A DNA stretch of 64,000 bases from assembly GCF_003390915.1 (NCBI RefSeq), contig NZ_QMEM01000012.1, positions 1 through 64,000 of the forward strand. The letters are read 5' to 3'. Positions 59,516-64,000 of this stretch are shown in pieces; positions within the stretch are counted from its first letter, which is position 1, and each line of letters starts with the position of its first letter. The DNA comes from Lewinella sp. IMCC34183 (GTDB lineage Bacteria > Bacteroidota > Bacteroidia > Chitinophagales > Saprospiraceae). The translations under genes were made by a program, and so were the position numbers. The notes under the pieces are model-generated. The model ran no database searches and had not been told where the DNA came from. It saw only the letters and a program-made list of their open reading frames with translations.

Positions 59516-61363
59516 ATGACCGCACTACCCGAACTGATCGAAACCGGCGTCCGCAGCGGGCTACAGGCACTTTACGGTGCCGATGCCTCCGGACAGGAAA
59601 TTACCCTGCAATCCACGCGTAAGGAGTTTGCCGGAGAGTACACCGTTGTAACCTTTCCGCTGACCCGTCTGGCCCGCAAAAAGCCCGAGGAGATCGGCAA
59701 CGAGCTGGGCGACTACCTCAAGCGGGAGGTCGCGGAGATCAAGGACTATAACGTGATCAAGGGGTTCCTTAACCTCGAGATCAACGACGCGTACTACGTC
59801 GACTTCCTGATAGGCACGGCCGGTCAGGAGGACTACGGCCAGGCGCCGGCAAACGGCGAGAAGGTAGTGGTCGAATTCGCCAGCCCCAACACCAACAAGC
59901 CGCTCCACCTGGGCCACGTCCGTAATATTCTGCTGGGCTGGTCCACCAGCCAGCTGCTCCGGGCCGCCGGCTACGACGTCCGGACGGTAGAGATCGTCAA
60001 CGACCGCGGAATCGCCATCTGTAAGTCGATGCTCGCCTGGGAACGGTTCGGCGAAGGGGCCACGCCCGCTTCGGCCGGCGTGAAGGCCGATCACTTCGTG
60101 GGTAACTATTACGTCCTGTTCGAAACCAAGTTTCAGGAAGAGTACCGGGAGTGGCAGGCCACGGCAGAAGCCCGGAAGATCCTCGAAGCGGAAAACGGTA
60201 AAGACCTGGAGGAAAAGGCCTTTTGGAAGACCTACAAGAACAAGTACTTCAACCAGTTCAGCTCCCTCGGCACCGCCGCCAAGGAGATGCTTCTGCGCTG
60301 GGAGGAGGGTGACCCCGATACCGTAGGCCTCTGGAACCGAATGAATGGCTGGGTATACGAAGGCTTCGAGGAAACCTACACGCGGCTGGGGGTAACCTTC
60401 GACAAACACTACTACGAGTCACAGACCTACCTGCTGGGCAAGGATATGGTGGACACGGCCCTGGACAAGGGCGTTTTCTACCGTAAGGAAGACGGGTCGG
60501 TGTTCGTCGACCTGACCGACGCCAAACTCGACCAGAAAGCCATTCTGCGGGCCGATGGTACCAGCCTCTACATTACGCAGGACCTCGGTACAGCCCGCCT
60601 GCGCTACGACGACTTCGGGGCCACCCGCATGGTCTATACCGTCGGTGATGAGCAAAATTACCACTTTCAGGTGCTGTTCGAGATCCTGAAGCGTATGGGA
60701 GAACCTTACGCCGACGGCCTGTTTCACCTCAGCTACGGCATGGTCGACCTGCCCACCGGAAAGATGAAGAGCCGCGAGGGTACCGTGGTCGACGCCGACG
60801 ACCTTATGGACGAGGTCATACAGGAAGCGTACCAAAGCAGCCTCGAGCGGGAATCGACCAGCGAGCTGAGCGAGGAGGAGCGCCGCGAGATCATCCGCAA
60901 GATCGGCATGGCCGCCCTGAAGTTTCAGATCATCAAGGTCGGTCCCCAAAAGCGCATGACCTTCGACCCGAAGGAGTCGGTGGACCTGCAGGGGCAAACG
61001 GGGCCCTACGTCCAGAACGCCTTCGTCCGCACCCGCGCCGTCTGGCGCAAGGCCGGCGATGCCGATTTGTCGGCCGCCGCCGAATACGACTCGCTCGAGC
61101 CGGCCGAACGCGAACTGATCAGTCAGCTCTACGCCTACCCGTCGCTGCTGCGCGACGCCGCCGCCGGCTACGATCCGTCGTTGGTGGCGATGTTCTGCTA
61201 CGAGCTAGCCAAGAACCTGCACAAGTTCTGGCACGACGTCAGCATCCTCAACGCCGAGACCCCCGCCGCGAAAGCGTTCCGGCTAAGCCTGTGTCGGGCC
61301 GTCGGAAACGTACTCGAGTCGGGGATGAATATCCTGGGTATCGAGATGCCGGAGAGGATGTAA
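59516..61363 (+). CDS. argS: arginyl-tRNA synthetase
   Basis: 615 residues, class I. The N-terminal Add-1 domain (~1-110) is followed by EFASPNTNKPLHLGHVRNILLGWSTSQLL, where HLGH is the HIGH motif. The KMSKS-like loop is GKMKSREG (~residues 419-426). KVGPQKRMTFDPKESVDLQGQTGPYVQNAFVRTRA leads to the DALR anticodon-binding domain ending in GMNILGIEMPERM. The 'bacteroidal' long type is normal at this length. A strong -7 element lies directly ahead. Convergent with the Fpg-like gene. Confidence 0.97.
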   Translation: MTALPELIETGVRSGLQALYGADASGQEITLQSTRKEFAGEYTVVTFPLTRLARKKPEEIGNELGDYLKREVAEIKDYNVIKGFLNLEINDAYYVDFLIGTAGQEDYGQAPANGEKVVVEFASPNTNKPLHLGHVRNILLGWSTSQLLRAAGYDVRTVEIVNDRGIAICKSMLAWERFGEGATPASAGVKADHFVGNYYVLFETKFQEEYREWQATAEARKILEAENGKDLEEKAFWKTYKNKYFNQFSSLGTAAKEMLLRWEEGDPDTVGLWNRMNGWVYEGFEETYTRLGVTFDKHYYESQTYLLGKDMVDTALDKGVFYRKEDGSVFVDLTDAKLDQKAILRADGTSLYITQDLGTARLRYDDFGATRMVYTVGDEQNYHFQVLFEILKRMGEPYADGLFHLSYGMVDLPTGKMKSREGTVVDADDLMDEVIQEAYQSSLERESTSELSEEERREIIRKIGMAALKFQIIKVGPQKRMTFDPKESVDLQGQTGPYVQNAFVRTRAVWRKAGDADLSAAAEYDSLEPAERELISQLYAYPSLLRDAAAGYDPSLVAMFCYELAKNLHKFWHDVSILNAETPAAKAFRLSLCRAVGNVLESGMNILGIEMPERM

Positions 61364-61395
61364 AAATTTAAAATCTTAAATTTCATATTTAAAAT
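61364..61395. terminator. AT-rich convergent terminator
   Basis: 32 nt of almost pure A/T (AAATTTAAAATC ... ATTTAAAATT) between the argS and Fpg-like stop codons in a GC-rich chromosome. It is partly self-complementary and has T tracts on both strands, so it can end both genes. Confidence 0.55.
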
Positions 61396-62181
61396 TCAGG
61401 ACTGCCATCCCTCTACGTAATAGGTAGTGCGCCCCGCCACCTTGGTGATCTTCACCTCACCGACGCCGTTTGGCCCCGCCTTGCCTTCTTCGCGCCACAC
61501 GTGCCAGAACCAGTCCTCCGGGTAGTCCTTGTAGTACGGCGCGTTCTCGGTACCGTATGTCATCACGGCGATGGTTTCCGCGTGTATGTCGCTGAGTTGT
61601 TCCTCCGACAGGTCGCAGGCCCGGGCGGCGGGGTGGATGCGGGTGCGGTAGCAGATCTCGTCGGCGTACAGGTTGCCGACGCCGGCGAGGATCGACTGAT
61701 TGAGGAGGAGACCTTTGATGGTGGCCTTCCGGCCGGTCACGGCGTCGAGCCAGTCTTCGAGGGAAATGTCAAGGGCATCGGGGCCGAGCTTGATCTCTTT
61801 GATGTAGGCGTCGCGGTCCTGCAGGTAGAGGATGCGGGCAAACTTCCGCGGGTCGTCAAACCCCAGGATGTTCCCGTCGGTAAAGTGAAGCGCAAACCGC
61901 TCGAATTTGCCCCGGTCCTCGGGTTCCTGGTAGAGATTTAGGTCGCCGGTCATGCCGAAGTGTAGCAGCAGGGCGTGGCCGTTGTCAAGGTTGGCAAAGA
62001 GGTACTTGCCCCGCCGGAGGCTGTCGACGATGGTGCGCCCGGTGAGGGCGTCGGCGAAGGCCGGACCCGGCATATTCCGGATGATGTAGTCGTCGTGCAC
62101 GGTCACCCGACCGATCGTTTGGCCGGTTGCGGCGGCATCGAAGTAGAGCTTGAAGTTGTGTACCTCGGGTAATTCCGGCAT
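61396..62181 (-). CDS. Fpg/Nei-family DNA glycosylase without zinc-finger cysteines
   Basis: 261 residues. The N-terminal PELPEV (after Met removal Pro is the nucleophile, Glu the acid) and HFGMTGDL, FDDPRKFARI (Arg/Lys contacts) and LAGVGNLYADEICYRTRIHP (helix-two-turn-helix) are standard for Fpg/Nei. The C-terminus normally has a C-x2-C...C-x2-C zinc finger; here the region WFWHVWREEGKAGPNGVGEVKITKVAGRTTYYVEGWQS has no Cys but keeps the 'GRTTYYVEG' hairpin and Arg. It is therefore a zincless finger, as in NEIL1-like proteins. It removes oxidised bases in base-excision repair. Substrate preference (8-oxoG or pyrimidines) is not told. Confidence 0.9.
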   Translation of the reverse strand: MPELPEVHNFKLYFDAAATGQTIGRVTVHDDYIIRNMPGPAFADALTGRTIVDSLRRGKYLFANLDNGHALLLHFGMTGDLNLYQEPEDRGKFERFALHFTDGNILGFDDPRKFARILYLQDRDAYIKEIKLGPDALDISLEDWLDAVTGRKATIKGLLLNQSILAGVGNLYADEICYRTRIHPAARACDLSEEQLSDIHAETIAVMTYGTENAPYYKDYPEDWFWHVWREEGKAGPNGVGEVKITKVAGRTTYYVEGWQS

Positions 62182-62243
62182 TGGGCGAAAGCTTTGCCTG
62201 CCTAACGGCGCAGACCCGGGCGGGTTGTGTAGCCGCGGGGTTG

Positions 62244-63137
62244 TTACAGCAATCCGTAGGCCCTTTCCTCGATCAGGGTGTACCCCTCATCGGCGCCTCC
62301 GAACTTGGCGAAGTATTCCCGGACGCCGGGCAGTTCGGACCCCTCGAAATCAAAGGTGGCACCGGCAGCGCCGGCCCCTTCGCGCATGGCCAGGGCGAGC
62401 AGGCGGCTCATGCCCCGGCGCTTTCGCCCCGGGTCGGTCGTCACGGCGGCGAGGTTGATGGTGCGCCCGGCCATCCGGGGCAGGAAGGCCGCCGCGAGCA
62501 CCTCACCCTCCTCGCGTAGCTGGTAGCAGCCGCCGTAACCGCGGGCTAGGCACGCCTCGGCCAGTTGGAGCAGGATGCTTAGGTCGTGCTCCGTCAGCGG
62601 CGTCCGCTCCAGCAGGTAGCGGCGGTTCAGTTCGACAAAGGCGGCGGGTTCCAGGGGTTCCAGCAGGTCCCGACTGCACTTGCGGAGGTAAGCCTGGAGT
62701 TTGCGGGGGAAGCGCCGGGAAACTTCGGCGTAACCGGGCGTGAGGTCCAGCACGTAGTTCGTACGGCGGCGATGCATAAAGCGGTCGGGGATCACTCCGG
62801 CGTCCAGGTCCGGGCGCAACGGCAGGGAGAGTTGCAGGCTGCGGGGCAGTTGGAGCAACAATTGCGCGACCTCATCCCTCCTACAGGTGCCATAGGGACC
62901 CAGCTGCTGGGTGTAGGGCGGGCGCACGAGTACCGGGACGAGTCCGCCGAGCCGTCGCATGCGGGGGAGGGGAAGCACGCAGGTATATTCGCCGCAGACC
63001 AGACCGTCCCAGTGGCCTGCGGTGACGATGTCCAGCCACCAGCTGAGACCGTAGGGTAGGGGGCGGGCATCCGCCAGCACGGCTGCGTCCCAGCGCGCGA
63101 CGTCGATCGCGGAACGGCGGAGCCTGCGTACCTGCAC
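62244..63137 (-). CDS. FemAB/BioF2-like GNAT-fold acyltransferase
   Basis: 297 residues. The N-terminal half has YGLSWWLDIVTAGHWDGLVCGEY and PPYTQQLGPY; the C-terminal half has RNNYVLDL-like (TNYVLDLTPGYAEVSRRFPRKLQAYLRKC) and GRTINLAAVTTDPGRKRRGMSRLLALAMREGAG, a GNAT acetyl-CoA-binding pattern. It resembles the BioF2/FemAB group that moves acyl or aminoacyl groups; no gene next to it tells the target. It is followed after 4 nt by a UPF0158 gene on the same strand (upstream in transcription). Confidence 0.65.
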   Translation of the reverse strand: MQVRRLRRSAIDVARWDAAVLADARPLPYGLSWWLDIVTAGHWDGLVCGEYTCVLPLPRMRRLGGLVPVLVRPPYTQQLGPYGTCRRDEVAQLLLQLPRSLQLSLPLRPDLDAGVIPDRFMHRRRTNYVLDLTPGYAEVSRRFPRKLQAYLRKCSRDLLEPLEPAAFVELNRRYLLERTPLTEHDLSILLQLAEACLARGYGGCYQLREEGEVLAAAFLPRMAGRTINLAAVTTDPGRKRRGMSRLLALAMREGAGAAGATFDFEGSELPGVREYFAKFGGADEGYTLIEERAYGLL

Positions 63138-63141
63138 GGGG

Positions 63142-63567
63142 CTAGTCTTGGTCCTCGGCCATGCGCTGGCGGACGTAGTCGGAATATTTTTCCTGGCGGA
63201 ACTGCCGCCACCGCTCGTAGTTCTTGGGGAAGCGGCGGAGTTCGGTCTTGAAGTTTTGGAAGGGGTTGGGCCGCTTAAGGGCGTAGGTGAGTGCCTGCCA
63301 GAGTTCCTGGTTGCGTACGCGGTCGGTGAAGGCGGCCATGATCTTGATGGCGTCGGGCGCTGGCAGGCGCTCGATGTGGACGTAAGCGTCGGGATCGGTG
63401 CTCACGTCCTGCATGATGGCCTCAAAGACCTCGGGGTCGGCCCGTACGTTGCGTTCGGGGTCGTCGGCAATCAGCATCCGGCCGTGGGCGCGGTGTACGT
63501 ACACTTCCATACCACGGCGAATTGCGGTGGCGGCTTCGTTGATATCGTGGTCGTTGAGCTGGATCAT
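63142..63567 (-). CDS. UPF0158 family protein
   Basis: 141 residues. FEAIMQDVSTDPDAYVHIERLPAPDAIKIM, then FTDRVRNQELWQALTYALKRPNPFQNFKTEL and a C-terminal YERWRQFRQEKYSDYVRQRM are the conserved blocks of UPF0158, in which an acidic/aromatic core and a 'W..F' helix end are typical. No function is known. It overlaps the SMP-30-like gene by 4 nt (transcribed before it) and precedes the acyltransferase gene by 4 nt, so three minus-strand genes form a tight unit. Confidence 0.8.
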   Translation of the reverse strand: MIQLNDHDINEAATAIRRGMEVYVHRAHGRMLIADDPERNVRADPEVFEAIMQDVSTDPDAYVHIERLPAPDAIKIMAAFTDRVRNQELWQALTYALKRPNPFQNFKTELRRFPKNYERWRQFRQEKYSDYVRQRMAEDQD

Positions 63568-64000
63568 AGTCGGTTAAGTTTTACGCGCAGGAGGCGGGAG
63601 TTGTTCGTGAGGTAAAGCCAGGCTTCGTCGGGAGAGAGGGTAACGTTTGACACCGGGCCCTCACTCCGGATCTTGCTGATCACCCGGCCGTCGGGGCGCA
63701 GCACCCACACGCCCCCCGGGGAGGTGGCGAAAAGTGTTCCGTCGCCGGCCACCGTCAGCCCGTCCGGGTATCCCGGTTCGGTGGCCACCAGGTCGGTACC
63801 GTCGATGAGCACCCGGGGCTCTCCGAGCGTGAAGTCGGCGGACAGGGGCGTAGCGGTCACGATCGGCCGCTCGCCGTCGGAGTTCGCCAGGTAAAGCGTA
63901 CGTCCGTCGGGGCTCAGGCCGATGCCGTTGGGGCGGCTATAGTCGCTCGTCAGCAGCGTCACCCGACCGCGGGGGTCCACGCGGAACACGCCGCTAAAGC
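63564..64000 (-). CDS. SMP-30/gluconolactonase-like protein, 3' part
   Basis: The frame runs from the right edge to a stop at 63564; at least ~144 residues. RPNGIGLSPDGRTLYLANSD, EPGYPDGLTVAGDGTLFATSPGGVWVLRPDG and SNVTLSPDEAWLYLTNNSRLLRVKL are beta-propeller blades with the conserved Asn/Asp metal ligands of the SMP-30/gluconolactonase family (N in RPNG, D in PDGL). The start codon lies beyond the window; GTG 63989 is in frame but within the fold. Lactone hydrolysis is inferred only from the family. Confidence 0.85.
   Translation of the reverse strand, partial: FSGVFRVDPRGRVTLLTSDYSRPNGIGLSPDGRTLYLANSDGERPIVTATPLSADFTLGEPRVLIDGTDLVATEPGYPDGLTVAGDGTLFATSPGGVWVLRPDGRVISKIRSEGPVSNVTLSPDEAWLYLTNNSRLLRVKLNRL

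Overview
The window is a stretch of chromosome from a GC-rich member of the Bacteroidota, most likely a marine Saprospiria/Lewinella-type bacterium (inference; no rRNA is present to prove it). The reasons are the LpxC-FabZ fusion protein, a type IX secretion sorting domain, many exported glycan-degrading enzymes and sulfatases, PD40/SPOR and MORN/TonB_C envelope proteins, and -7 elements of the TAnnTTTG type before several genes. No rRNA, tRNA or CRISPR was found.

Layout. (1) 1-6170 is an AT-rich accessory island: the 3' end of an IS1182-type transposase, a SUKH (SMI1/KNR4) gene, a putative lipoprotein, and a 907-residue protein with a HEPN-like RNxxxxH motif followed by an NB-ARC/STAND NTPase. 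GC-rich spacers with inverse core boxes (GCCCAAC ... GTTGGGC) lie at the 3' ends of these genes and look like integron attC sites. An IS3-family element (4947-6170) sits in the last spacer. (2) 6472-14948 is a six-gene co-directional cluster: two unfamiliar proteins, a polyprenyl diphosphate synthase, a geranylgeranyl-reductase-like flavoprotein, a small acidic protein and a 1205-residue PKD protein behind a C15 tract. The first and last proteins share a C-terminal domain. I regard this as the best candidate for an undescribed system. (3) 15141-24626 holds an SGNH-hydrolase remnant, an alpha/beta hydrolase and a pectin/rhamnogalacturonan-type glycan locus (GH43-like, GH105, PL22-like), then a glycosyltransferase and a six-hairpin glycosidase. 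(4) 24798-34962 holds small proteins, an outer-membrane barrel, a sulfatase, PBP1A, a T9SS-sorted SGNH esterase and a subtilisin-like protease.

(5) 35069-38882 contains selD, a Rieske-FAD reductase, an FMN split-barrel protein and a small Cys-rich membrane protein. (6) 38868-45047 is a minus-strand run that includes lpxA, lpxC-fabZ, two ABC ATPases and gatC: outer-membrane lipid A synthesis mixed with translation functions. (7) 45158-64000 is ordinary core genome: an envelope PD40/SPOR protein, an esterase, a threonine/serine dehydratase, ribH, xseA, a MORN/TonB_C protein, a zinc peptidase, rlmF, a YggS-type protein, an FKBP, msrA, an NTT-like transporter with HEAT repeats, argS, an Fpg/Nei-type glycosylase without zinc-finger cysteines, a FemAB-like acyltransferase, a UPF0158 protein and a truncated SMP-30-like gene at the right edge.

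Most calls rest on motifs read by eye from the translations; no database search was possible. Start codons were often moved downstream of the longest open frame where a signal peptide or family N-terminus argues for it.
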